Assembly (NCBI GenBank): GCA_017590115.1
Contig: JAGGNK010008448.1
Coordinates: 2,978,794 to 3,042,793 of the forward strand
Length of the DNA stretch: 64,000 nucleotides
Direction of reading: 5' to 3'
DNA from: Montifringilla adamsi
Taxonomy: Eukaryota; Chordata; Aves; Passeriformes; Passeridae
Below are positions 9,971 to 21,181 of the stretch, piece by piece. The notes beneath the pieces are model-generated. The model saw only the letters and a list, made by a program, of their open reading frames with translations. It did no database searches and was not told where the DNA came from. The number at the start of each line of letters is the position of its first letter. Position 1 is the stretch's first letter. The position numbers were made by a program, and so were the translations under genes.

Positions 9971-12900
9971 ATGTCATCTGAACAGGAACACTTTTTTTGT
10001 GACAAAAAGCAAATCAGTTTCTTAAAACACAATGCTATGAAGAATTTTTCTACAGACATTACTTTGAAAAAAGACCTGGTGAGTGATCCTTCAAGTATGA
10101 CAATTCAACCAGCAATTTTAGATGTCAATCTCACTTATGGACTAAAAAACGTGAAGATTGAATTGCCCAAGGTGAACATTCCAAATGAAGTATTAATGAA
10201 ACATGAAGTTGATAGGTTTAGAAAACTCTTTCAGTGTAAGCAGCAAACTGCTAGGAAATCCTTAAATCTAGAGAAAATAAGTGGAAGCAATCTCAGTTGT
10301 TCAGAAAGAAGCCACTTGCAAATTAAACCAGAAGTGCAATTTGAAGAAGGGTTGAAAACTGCAGCAAAGATACTGAATTTCACTTGTACGAAGTGCAAAG
10401 ATAACATTAGATACAGCCCAAATGACCTACAGAAACATTTTCAGCTGTTACACTATGGTGAGTTGCCTCTGTATCCTTGTGAGATGTGCAGCTTCTCAGC
10501 TAATGACTTTCAGTCGTTTAAACAGCACAGACGCATCCATCGTAGCACTTTAGTAAAATGTGAGCTCTGTAATGATGAGCAGATATATACATTGTTGGCT
10601 TTGACAAAACACTTCATATCAAAGCATTGTGTAAATGGACACTTTCAGTGTGAAAAATGTGGGTTTTCTACCCATGATGTGGGTACGTTTGTTCAGCACA
10701 TTCACAAACACAAGGAGATTCCCTATAAATGTGGAAAATGCCATCAAGAAAACTTTACAGAAGAGGAGCTCCAAAATCATCTCCTTGTTCATACCAGTGT
10801 GTTTTCTTTTGGTTGTCCTTATTGCAGCTACAGCACATCAAGGAAAGATTATCTTTTAAAACACATCATAGCTTTACACAGAGACCACTTAATTGCAAAA
10901 GAAAAACTGGAAAAGGATAAATATGAAAAAAGAATAGTAAAGACTCCAACAGGACTGAAACTTGTGTTAAGAAGGTATAAAATGGGAGCATCAAAAAAAA
11001 CATTCTGGAGACGGAAGAAGATAAGCAGTGGAAGTGACAGTGCTGGAGAAGAAAATACACAAGTGCTAAGAAGTGTGAATAAAGTTCAGCCAAATGCTGA
11101 GGAGCTGAACCAGTGTATGAGAGACATGGAAACAAATGAAGATGAAGATCAAGTTAAATACACGGAAAAGCGTCATTTCATGGGTGGAATGCTCTCTGCT
11201 AATACTGCACAATACAATAAAGCAGATGATGGGACAAGTTATGGCCTGGGATTATTGAAAAGTGCTGTTCATGGGCCAACAGTATTGATGGTTAAAAACA
11301 ATAAAATATCTGTACCAGCAAATTACAGTGCTAAATTTATGGGCTTTAAAATGGTAGATGGAAAACAACATATTGTTATAAAATTACTACCTACAAGTAA
11401 GCAAAATGAACATTTGTTGGGTCAGAAAGTTGATCCTGTTAAAGATGGTTCTGCAACTCCTTTGCTACAGACTGCTGATCCCTGTGGCTTGTCTTCAGGT
11501 GCTATGCCACATGTAACTGATCAATCAACTTTAAAGAACAACTGTGTTCGTCCATTAACCTCCCCTCCATTTTCTTGTCCTGCTCCTCATTCAGGAAAAA
11601 CAAAAATGGAAAAGCAAAATAACTCCATATCGTATGGTAGGAGTGTTTCTGAAACTGTAGCACCTTCTAATATAGCTGAAGGAAGAAGTCCAAATTGTTT
11701 ATCAATGAAGCTGGACTCAACTGTACCTCCACATGAAGAGGTGACAAAAGTTGGAACTCAAACTAGTATCTCATGGGAAAGCTTTCGTCCTTCAAGTCAT
11801 CCTCAGGTATTATTACCCGCTATTACAAATAACCTTCATTATGACCGTATGAAAATGCCCTACTTTCCTGAACTGAAAATGCAAAATGGTGGCCTGAGTA
11901 ATAGCAATGGAACTAATAATCTCTATTATTCAACCTCAGTGGATTCACCTAATGAAGGGTTGTTGTCTTTTCACAACTATTCCAAAATGGACTCTTTGGA
12001 TAATCCATGTAGCATTTGGACGTCAACAGATGACAGGTACAAAGAATTTAGCAAAAGAGGTTCTTTTCATAACAGTAGAAATGAACCTCCATCTCCACAT
12101 TCAGAGTCAATGAAAGGTTTGAAAGCAGAGAAAATTGTGTCAGCCCAATCAAATATTAATAAAACTTACAAACACATAAACACTAAGAATAACTCTGTGT
12201 CTTTTAAAAGCCAATCTGAATGTGGTGTTAACAGTGACTGTTTTACAGAGGACAAGCATAATGGCCGGCAGTATTTGGACACTAACAGAGAGAAAGGCTT
12301 TCAGAATGTAGCTGAGAAATTCCAGGAAAATGCCTCTGGTGGTGTTAACTCTTTCTTAATGCCTAAAATCACATCTGTTTTCTCATTACAAAGTGAGCAG
12401 GCAGCTAATTATTTATCGCCTGAGATAAACCAATTACTGCAAGATGTGTTAAAAGTAAAAACAGCTTCTCAGCAGGAGTTCCACAGCAAGACTAACTGTG
12501 TCAAACTTCGTTCTGATAAGCTGCTTTCTGGTCCTGAGACCAGGAGTGCAGCCTGCGTGCGTTTAAAAAGCTCTGCAACTGCGTGTGGTTTTCAGAGGCC
12601 TCCTCCTAATGTACACTTCCCTTTTTGTAAGAGAGAGTTCAATACAAGATGTAGCACAAATGAAGGTACATGTTATGGGAGAGAAAGACAGACACCCAAA
12701 ACATCACTTGATTCACAGGACGTGGACAAATTATCCAGAACTCCGGGTGTTGGTACGTTGCTAGAAACTTCTACAGATGAGTTTACACAGCAGTTAGTAA
12801 AAGATAAAGTACTGTCTGCAGCTCAAAATCCTAGCAGCTTTTCACCAGTTTTGCCTGTTCTTCAGGAACAAAAGAAAGCCCTTTTTGTTCAGTCCCTTCC

Positions 12901-14614
12901 GTCACGATTTTTCGTTCCTTTCCACCTTTCTAACCAGTCTAGACAACAGGTGGTGTCAGGAAAATCTCTTCCATCAACCAGTTCATCAGATGGGCAAGTT
13001 ACTAAAGGTGTACCTGCATCATGTGTTTCAAATAAAGGACCTGGAATGATTTTGACTTTTAGTGGGACAGTTGGAACAGTTGCAAATGCCGCTAATGGTA
13101 GTTCTCAGGTTTTACGGGGAATTGCTTCCAGAGAATATGGGAAAATACCAGCTTCAGAAGTGAAGGGGAAAAATGGCAGTTTTAGAAATGTAAGAAGTTC
13201 CTGTAATGGGGAAGTATGTGGTACAGTAAATGACTCATTGAATAGTATGCCATTCAAAGCACCTCTTGTAGTTACAAACTCATCAGAGTTGTCTGTGAAG
13301 GCAAATGCTTCTGTGAAGGTGTTACCAGAGCACCAGGATGCTGTCTTTGGTTCCTTGGAGTCAGTAAAACAGCAGGAAATTAAACAGGAACAACATGTTT
13401 ATGCACTTTCGCCTGATGGACAGCAGGGAGTTTTTCTGAAGTGTTTGACACCAAACAAGCCTGTAGTTCATAAACCAATTTTTTTTCAGGATAATGCTCA
13501 TCAGAATTGTCAACCAAAGAAAACTGGAGCCATGCAACAACAGCCTTTGCTGAAAATTAAGACTCCTACTTCAGATACACTGTCTGATAACACTCAGTCA
13601 GTAAGCAACTTGGTGCCCTCACTACAGGTGGATAACTTGCAGTCCCTTACTCCTGCACTAGCACAGAAACAAACTAATCTTAGTTTTAATGATGCCTTAA
13701 ATTTTCCAGGTGGGTTAATGCCAGCAAATGCCTCTTTGGCAAGCTCTAATCCAGCATGTCATGTTCCTCCTGTAGAACCTGTTTATTCTGCTAGATCTGC
13801 GGGGACACGGTTGCAGAAATGTTCTATGGAGAGTATGCAAGTAATAGCTGCTAACAAGAGGAATAACTCTGGTTGTCAGAAGTCCACATGGAGCACCCAA
13901 AACAGAACTGCAAAAGTAAAACCTAGTTTAAAACAAGCTGGATCTAAAAGTTCAGGAACTGTGGGTGGGCAAAGAAACAAGAATTTCAAACGTAAAAGGA
14001 AGGCTAGTTGCGCAGAACCTCCTAGAAAGAAAGCAGTGTTGCACAGAAGGTGTAAAGAAAAGAATCAGACTGCAATTGTTAGTGAATCAGGTAGCCCTTA
14101 CAAACCAAGGGCATCAAAAAAAACTGTGAGGACTTTGAAATTACTCCCTTTTAATTCTAACCAGCTTATAAAATGCCCTCGGAGAAATCAACCAGTTGTT
14201 GTGCTTAATCATCCTGATGCAGATGTTCCAGAAGTTGTAAATGTAATGAAAACTATTGCTAAATTTAAGGGACATGTTCTTAAGGTTTTATTGTCAAAAA
14301 GAACTGTTGATGCTCTTCTGCAGCCAGACTTCTGCAATCCTTCAGATGTAACTACTGATAATTTTTCTCAAAAAAGATACAGGACAATAAAACCCCTTAA
14401 CCCTGTAAAAGAAAGATTTGTCTTAAAATTGACGCTGAAAAAGACCAGCAAAAACAATTACCAGATTGTGAAAACTACCTCTAATAATACCTTGAAAGCT
14501 AAGTTTAGCTGCTGGTTTTGTGGTAGAATATTTGACAATCAGGATAATTGGGTAGGACATGGACAGAGGCATCTGATGGAGGCGACTCGAGATTGGAATT
14601 CATTAATGAAATGA
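9971..14614 (+). CDS. ZNF518A: Zinc finger protein 518A, complete coding sequence in one exon
   Basis: A single open frame of 1,547 codons; such a length in AT-rich vertebrate DNA is not chance. The N-terminal part reads like human ZNF518A (KNVKIELPKVNIPNEVL, QQTARKS, NDLQKHFQ, CEMCSFSANDFQ). C2H2 fingers seen: C139/C142-H156/H161, C170/C173-H186/H190, C197/C200-H214/H219, C227/C230-H243/H247, C254/C257-H270/H274, C282/C285-H298/H303, and a lone C-terminal finger C1514/C1517-H1530/H1534. A basic patch follows the first array (about 306-352), and another basic stretch (about 1,330-1,390) looks like nuclear-localisation signal. About 1,200 residues between arrays hold no finger. Human ZNF518A is about 1,483 residues, so the size fits. 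The start has A at -3 and a human-like MxSEQ opening. Family knowledge: ZNF518 proteins associate with repressive H3K9/H3K27 methyltransferase complexes (best shown for ZNF518B with G9a). DNA target unknown. Confidence 0.96.
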   Translation: MSSEQEHFFCDKKQISFLKHNAMKNFSTDITLKKDLVSDPSSMTIQPAILDVNLTYGLKNVKIELPKVNIPNEVLMKHEVDRFRKLFQCKQQTARKSLNLEKISGSNLSCSERSHLQIKPEVQFEEGLKTAAKILNFTCTKCKDNIRYSPNDLQKHFQLLHYGELPLYPCEMCSFSANDFQSFKQHRRIHRSTLVKCELCNDEQIYTLLALTKHFISKHCVNGHFQCEKCGFSTHDVGTFVQHIHKHKEIPYKCGKCHQENFTEEELQNHLLVHTSVFSFGCPYCSYSTSRKDYLLKHIIALHRDHLIAKEKLEKDKYEKRIVKTPTGLKLVLRRYKMGASKKTFWRRKKISSGSDSAGEENTQVLRSVNKVQPNAEELNQCMRDMETNEDEDQVKYTEKRHFMGGMLSANTAQYNKADDGTSYGLGLLKSAVHGPTVLMVKNNKISVPANYSAKFMGFKMVDGKQHIVIKLLPTSKQNEHLLGQKVDPVKDGSATPLLQTADPCGLSSGAMPHVTDQSTLKNNCVRPLTSPPFSCPAPHSGKTKMEKQNNSISYGRSVSETVAPSNIAEGRSPNCLSMKLDSTVPPHEEVTKVGTQTSISWESFRPSSHPQVLLPAITNNLHYDRMKMPYFPELKMQNGGLSNSNGTNNLYYSTSVDSPNEGLLSFHNYSKMDSLDNPCSIWTSTDDRYKEFSKRGSFHNSRNEPPSPHSESMKGLKAEKIVSAQSNINKTYKHINTKNNSVSFKSQSECGVNSDCFTEDKHNGRQYLDTNREKGFQNVAEKFQENASGGVNSFLMPKITSVFSLQSEQAANYLSPEINQLLQDVLKVKTASQQEFHSKTNCVKLRSDKLLSGPETRSAACVRLKSSATACGFQRPPPNVHFPFCKREFNTRCSTNEGTCYGRERQTPKTSLDSQDVDKLSRTPGVGTLLETSTDEFTQQLVKDKVLSAAQNPSSFSPVLPVLQEQKKALFVQSLPSRFFVPFHLSNQSRQQVVSGKSLPSTSSSDGQVTKGVPASCVSNKGPGMILTFSGTVGTVANAANGSSQVLRGIASREYGKIPASEVKGKNGSFRNVRSSCNGEVCGTVNDSLNSMPFKAPLVVTNSSELSVKANASVKVLPEHQDAVFGSLESVKQQEIKQEQHVYALSPDGQQGVFLKCLTPNKPVVHKPIFFQDNAHQNCQPKKTGAMQQQPLLKIKTPTSDTLSDNTQSVSNLVPSLQVDNLQSLTPALAQKQTNLSFNDALNFPGGLMPANASLASSNPACHVPPVEPVYSARSAGTRLQKCSMESMQVIAANKRNNSGCQKSTWSTQNRTAKVKPSLKQAGSKSSGTVGGQRNKNFKRKRKASCAEPPRKKAVLHRRCKEKNQTAIVSESGSPYKPRASKKTVRTLKLLPFNSNQLIKCPRRNQPVVVLNHPDADVPEVVNVMKTIAKFKGHVLKVLLSKRTVDALLQPDFCNPSDVTTDNFSQKRYRTIKPLNPVKERFVLKLTLKKTSKNNYQIVKTTSNNTLKAKFSCWFCGRIFDNQDNWVGHGQRHLMEATRDWNSLMK

Positions 14615-15370
14615 GGAGCAGTGAAGAAAATAGTCATTAAAGTTAAAAAAAAAACCCAGTTGGATTAGAATACACAGGTCATTCTGTTTTGTATGTCAGT
14701 ATTGTAACTGAGGTTGAAAAAGGATGCAAAGTGCTTGTGTTTTAAAATTTCCTATTGCCATCAGATTTGAGAAAGATCAAAGAACATTGTGGTTTAAATA
14801 ACTTGTAACTAACTGCAAATACAATTCCATAAAAATATATATTATTTTTATTACTGCTATCATGTGCTATATTTTTATTCTATAGAATGAGTCTTCAGGG
14901 CCTTTGTTCTGTACATACTTAAAATCCCTAAATCTGTAAATATTTTTATACTTTTCAGTTACTTGGTATAATTCTTGCACAGAAATTACACCCTTCTCCC
15001 CAGTTTTTAAGTTCTGTGCATGCACTACTAAAACCAATTTTAAAATATTTTCAAATACACACAGCTGTTATCCTGGGATTTTTTTTACTTTCACTTATTA
15101 GCTCTTGATTTTATTTTTCAGGGATTGAACACTATTATTAGCAAGTGCCTCAAAGATGTGAAGCAGTTTACATTATGTTGACTGTGTAACCATGGGTCCG
15201 TATAGGGCCATTCCCCCACAGTTTCATTTAAAGAAAGCCATATGTGAATGCTTTAAGCTATATTGCTATGCACATGACACTTGTACTATTTCTGTGCAGT
15301 TTGTCTACTTTCTTAGTGAAGTATTTTTCATATAAATTAATAAAACATGTTATGATTGTGTTAATACGGT
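14615..15370 (+). other. ZNF518A: ZNF518A 3' UTR
   Basis: AT-rich sequence after the TGA at 14612-14614 with no further coding frame. The first strong poly(A) signal is AATAAA at 15339-15344, followed by T/GT-rich sequence. The end at about 15,370 is inferred from that signal; an ATTAAA near 15,475 is an alternative. Confidence 0.55.
15339..15344 (+). terminator. ZNF518A: Candidate ZNF518A poly(A) signal AATAAA
   Basis: Canonical hexamer about 725 nt after the stop codon, followed within 30 nt by TGTTATGATTGTGTT, a plausible GU-rich downstream element. Confidence 0.5.
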
Positions 15371-18300
15371 GAGTCAGAATGAAATTGATTGAAAATATAC
15401 AGTATATATATTCATAATGTATATGGTGTTTAAGAATGGTGAACATTCCTAATCTGTATTGATTTTGTCACTATTAAATTTGCTATAACTTGTGTTTACA
15501 GCATATGACTTCGAGCATTTATAGAAAATGTTTCTATTTTGTTATGTCTGCCACAAACCCTACAGGGATGGTCAGGATATGGGGAGGTGCAGAGCACCAT
15601 TTTAGGCTTGTAATTGCATCATAACTTTATTTCAGGTGGATGTAATTTGTCCCCATAATGACTTAATGTTTTCTACTATTGCTTATTCAGATATACTGCC
15701 TCTTGAGGCACCAGGGGTTTGGCAAAACCAAGGCTCGAGTTACCCTTCCCTTATTTTACCATCCAGAAGGGTAATGTTCTTAGGGGTCTGCCTGCTTTCT
15801 ACTTTCAGTTTTAGATATAATGAAGACAGACTATGCATTACAGTTTTTAATCCTTATATGAGGGCATGTAAGCAAAAGACCTCTTAACCATAGTGTCTGA
15901 GGGTATGCAGATTAGAGTCCTTATTATCCACAGTAATTATGTCTCGAGGCTTTGTCCTCCAGATTCTCAATGAACCTTTGTAGGCTAGAAGTTTCAGTCT
16001 TACGTGGGATTGCTCTTACCATATGGCTGGCACCTTTTGCCCAAGTATGAAGGTGTAAGCCAGCTTCCCAAAGTATTGATGGAAAAGCTGTCAAAATTGA
16101 ATAGTAGGCTTGGAGAGGACTGGGGCATTTAAGTCGTGGGGTTTAGATTGTAAGGAAGCCTCAGCAATTTTCTGTTGCTGGTTCCTTAAAGAGAAAATGA
16201 AGATTGCTTGCTGCCAGTGAAAAAGTGAGAAGTCATGGCTGTCACAGGCATGTCACCACTAATCTGAATTCAACTTAGATTTTAAAAAGTGTTAAAATTA
16301 CCTAAAAACAATTGCTTCAGTGATTAGATAAATTTTTCTTTCTTGATATGTGTGTTGGCAGGAAGATGTACACTAGCCTTGCAGCTGGTGAGTTATGTAT
16401 GGAAGACAACTGAAGCAGTCAAGGCAGCGTAGTTTGGGTGAATTAATACACAGTTGGTATGTGTTGTGTCTGTAACTGGATCATTTTGTGCTGCACAGTG
16501 GGCTTGAGCTCTGATGTTAATTTAGCTGGAAACTTTGAAGAAGACCAGTGTAGTGGTGAGGAAGCAGGTTGGAAAGAAACAGCGTTAGGAAAGGATAAAA
16601 ACATGTTAAGCTGGAAGGATCTATTGTTTGCCTCAGCTTGCTCTTCTGTAAACTTTGAAATTGAACCTGTGAATTTTTGACATTGCCTTTGCCTTCTTTG
16701 GAAAAAATATATGTGAAGTTTGTTTCTAAACCTACTTGGTGCAATTTCAGCAAGGATGACCAGTTTTTATTAACAATTACTTAGCACTGAGGTGGAAGTT
16801 CTGCTGTAGCATTAGGGGGTTTTCTCTGTATTGATGAATCATGAGAGTGAGAAGTGTCACTGAAATTTTTTTCAACTTGTTTGTTTTTGTATGAATTGAC
16901 CTTAAATGGTACTGTGAAAACATTGTAAAGCTAGGAAATGTTGAAGTAAGGTTGCTTTGTATGATCTTAATTAATTGGCACGTGCCACTTTTTGTATGGA
17001 CATCCATCTCATTCAGTGCAGAGAATTTTTGCTTCCTCCTGGGCAGCGATTCAGTATTTTGTTTCCCCACCCTTAATTAGGTCCTCGTATTATTTAGTGC
17101 AGCTTGCTCAAGTACTGTTCTAAATATACAGTTTTATTCTTACGACCTTTTTCATTGTTGTTGGAGGTCCTTAGAGTTCAGCATTTCTGCATATCGAGTT
17201 TCAGAAAATGTCAAGTGGGCCTTCACTGAAATTGAGATCACAATTAATTACCATCAGGAGAAAATTTGGTTGAAGCGATCTGACCTCTGCTGCAGTAGAT
17301 GGTGTGGTAGAAGATGCAGGGAAAATATGTTCAGTTCTTCAGTTCAACTACTTTAACTGTATGAAGCCACCTTTTTACTGGCTGACTCCTGCAATGTTGG
17401 TGCATTTCTCAGCATTTTCAGTAAATGGGGAAAGGTATCCTACAAATATCCTACAAACCACAGTTTTTCATTATACAGCTACAATTTATCCCTGAAGTAT
17501 TGCATGAACCAGGTGAAACACATAAATCCATATGAAAAAATGTTGATTGTATATTTAATGCTTGTATTGTAATGGATATAGCTGGTGTGATAAGGTTGCA
17601 CAGGTAACTTGAAGTGTCTTGATTTTGAGTGCTTGACTATGCAACCATAACGTTTTAAAATAGTTTGCAACATTGCAAATAGCAAGATAAATCTTAAATT
17701 GATTATATTGTTTTGGGACATACAAAAGAGGTGCAAGCACATGGTCATCAACCCTTTGTATGATCTTGAAGAGGCCTAAAATCTATTCCATTATGTGTTC
17801 TTGGCAAGATGTGTATTCAGCAGTAAGTCATGGTGCCCTTCCTCAGTAATTCCAGTGTTTTAACAAAAATTTGTTACAGAGTGCTTGTTATGTGACACAC
17901 TTTTTTTTCTTAACAATGCTTCCTAAAAATCTGTTTTTGCTGCTGATGCTTTTGATTGAAGGAAGAATGTAGTTTTGTACCTTGTGTCTCTGAACTTGGA
18001 TTTTTGAGAATGCAAGTTCTTACTCCTTTCATGGAGCAACATTGTCAGGATATGCAGTACTCATTGTACTCTCTTTATCAGGTAGGCAGACAACACTTCT
18101 CCTTTGTGCATTATTAAATATGACACTTTGCCCTCAGTTCTCAGACAAAATAATTCATTTTTAGTTCTAGGTTTATGGGTTGCTTGTATGTATTTTTTTG
18201 GTTTGAGGTTTTGGGTTTTTTTTTGTTTATTGTTTTGTTTTGTTTTACCTATTCAGTGAATGATAAATGATATGGAAGGGAAATTAGCTAAAAATATCAC

Positions 18301-20570
18301 AATATCAAAGAAATAAGAGGGAAGAGGTGTGTTGCTGTGTCTGTCAGGTCAGACTTGATATACCCGTTACCTGGAGCATACACGTGGTGGCATTAAGATG
18401 ACTGCTGGCACTGCAACAGCCACACCAAGTCACCATGTCCTGCATTCTGTAATGGCTTTTCAGCCCACAGCACTGGGATTTTTAACTCAGCAGGCTTCAT
18501 CCTGAGCGACTATTTTATATCCAGGACGCAGGAAATGGTAACTTGGTACAGTCCTACACCTGAAACTTACTTAAACCTTCTCCAGATAAAACTGTTTCAA
18601 AATACATCTGCACCATAGTCCTGCCAAACTAGAACAGATCTAGCTTGGGTATGGAAAGCAGAGTAACCAGTCTGCTGCCTTTGTTCCTGTACAAAACAAC
18701 AGCTATAGTAAAGTCAGTGATAACAAACTGGTGTGTTTGTGTGTGTGTTTTGGGGGGAGATTTGTCCCCACAACGAGCCTTATTTTGTGCCCAAGAAGTT
18801 CTCATTTCAGGCTGATCGGATTATTTTGTGGAAGGTTGTGTTACTTACCTGCTCCCTGCCTTGTTTTGTTGTCAAAACTATAAGGTAGCCCTATAATCAT
18901 GTAGAACATGGATAAAAAGTAAAGTAAGGTTTGAGGATGAAGATAACTGGCCCCTTTCCCTAGAACATACTTATTATTTTTAGGTCAGCCTTATATGTAG
19001 CATAAGTGTATATAATATACAGTATTATATGTAGTGCTGAGCACTTACAGCTGAAGGGCAGGAGCAGCAGTGCTTTAAAGTGCTCAGTGCTAATCACCTT
19101 AAAGTGATACCTAGTCTCTTGTATTAAAGATACACATGTGAATTTCCCTTGTTCACACTTTTTTTCCCTCCAGTTCTAGAATGATGGAGATACTGCATAC
19201 TTGGAAAGAATGTTTGAAGAATCTAGAGATTTTGAGGAGCAGCACAGAAAGGTTAGCAGACAGACAGTTAGTACCAAGTTTAAATACTGTGCAGTACATG
19301 AGTGAAAGGCAAGGACTACATGAATGCAAAGGAAGTTAAATACTCAGTGACTACTTTTCCAGAGTACTTCCATTGTGAGTATTGCTTGAAATAGCTTCTA
19401 AAGTGATGCTTAAAGTAGCTAAATAATATAATAGTACACATATAGAAAGAGCAAATAAAACTTGCAGACACTACTGTTAATTTTTACACCTTGACTTGGC
19501 AATCTTAACATTCTAAACATTTCAGTAGTATTAAATGTAGTATTAATATAAAACTAATACCAACTGAGCAATATACTGAACACAGCCCTTATGTTTCTTA
19601 CTTGCCAGTGTGTTATCACATTACATTTGGGTAAGTGTTGCCTGTGCTGCAGAGGGAAGAAGCTGACCTGCCTCAAGGTATGTAGGCAGCCATGTGCTGA
19701 GCATCCTGTTGGCACACAGTTCTTACTAGAAGACAGGTGCGTGACTTTTAGAAGTAACTGATCAAAAGCAGAAGAAAGTATTTGCAGAATTCAGCCACCC
19801 TATGGCCTTAAGTGACTTGCTGAGACTTTGCAGGTCTTGACTCAGTCTTGCCTTTAATGCCTTGAATATAATCTTAGAGAACACTACCTAATTTGGAACA
19901 AAAAGAACAAACTAAGTATGTATAAAGTGTCAGTTTTGGAAAATACCTTTAAGATGGAATCTTCAGGTCCAGTGAAATCAAACACTGCTAGAACTAGTTA
20001 ACAATTGCTCCTAAAAATTTTTCATTGATGCAATTTATACATTCATCAAATTAATTTTTACCACTTGAATATTTGTGGAAGTTTACCTTGTTCACAATAT
20101 TATAGTAAGTATAGAACAGGCTATCATATAAAAAAGTGGGTTTTTTTTCCTGTGTCTCCATAAAACAGTAATTCAGCAAGAAGTGAGTAATTAGTTTAGC
20201 AATGATGCAGTGCACCTGGGTCAGCAGCAGTAGGCAATTTGAAGACAAAAGATTTGAGAGTCATTAAGCCAAATTATGTGTGTGTGTAATATATATATAT
20301 GAGATAAACTTGTAAAAAGTGATACTTTTTCATAACATTGTGAAGGAGCACATAAAAATATATACATTAAAACATCAACAATAGTGAACTGATGCTTTCT
20401 TGCTGGAAGGGTGCCAGAAATGCAATCCAGCAAAGTCTCCATACACTACTGAGTTTACAGTATTTTTAAATTTTATTTTTACATTTGAAAATACAAACAA
20501 ATATATCAGTGAAACAAAAATATCAGTGAAACAGGGTGAAGCTGAGGGAAAGTACAACACATGTCCATAA
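15371..20570. other. Gap between the convergent ZNF518A and BLNK genes
   Basis: About 5.2 kb of AT-rich sequence. Only short chance frames (under 100 codons) are present. Simple-sequence spots include TG-rich DNA near 18,730-18,755, T/G-rich near 18,190-18,245 and TG/TA near 20,279-20,301. No gene, RNA gene or clear mobile element was recognised. Confidence 0.6.
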
Positions 20571-21061
20571 ATTTAAAACATTCAGGTGGATTTATTGCCA
20601 CTAATCAAAGTACAGTCCTATTTTCAACTTGAGTACAGTGGTACATTAGGTCAAGTTGCTCTAATTTCTGGGGCTGTGCACTTTATAAATAAATTGCTGA
20701 AAGCAGTGATATGTGGTAAACATAAATTGAAAGAATAGATCACTGTAGGTATTCTCATTTTTCAAATGAAAATATCCTTCAAGAAATCTATCTTCAAACA
20801 GCAGTCAGAGGACCTTCCTGTAACTTTGGATACCCATGTTGTCACAGATGACAGTGTATCTGCTTTGCCTTCTTGTGTTAAACTTCTCTGAAAAAAGTGA
20901 CGTGGGGTTGAACTCTATGAAATGCATTTCTTACTACTCTGTAGGGGCTCTTGAAGAGTGTTTCCCATCATTTTGGATTTTCTTCTTTTAATAGCTTGTC
21001 CACGTCTCGGTATGTTGAAAGGAATTATTAAAGAGGTCTTCATTTCAGCAGTTCAGTTTGA
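20570..21061 (-). other. BLNK: BLNK 3' UTR
   Basis: Sequence after the BLNK stop up to a candidate poly(A) signal. No coding frame. It carries ATTTATTTAT-like AU-rich sequence on the minus strand near 20,680-20,695, a possible stability element. The boundary is inferred. Confidence 0.5.
20591..20596 (-). terminator. BLNK: Candidate BLNK poly(A) signal AATAAA
   Basis: AATAAA on the minus strand about 465 nt past the stop, followed by CATGTGTTGTACTTT, a good GU/U-rich element. A second AATAAA lies at 20472-20477. Confidence 0.5.
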
Positions 21062-21181
21062 TTAAGAAATTCTTACAATATATTTCAGTTTTGTTGAGTC
21101 TTTTGTGTTGTTTTGGCTGTCAATTAGAACCAGGGAGGTGCGCTTATGATTCTCTACTATTTCAGCAACACTGTCGAAGCG
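21062..21181 (-). CDS. BLNK: BLNK coding exon 22, SH2 C-terminus and stop
   Basis: 120 nt after a TATCCAG acceptor, ending in TAA at 21062-21064. Encodes [20 protein letters not shown], then [19 protein letters not shown], matching human [21 protein letters not shown]. Confidence 0.98.
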   Translation of the reverse strand, partial: RFDSVAEIVENHKRTSLVLIDSQNNTKDSTKLKYIVRIS

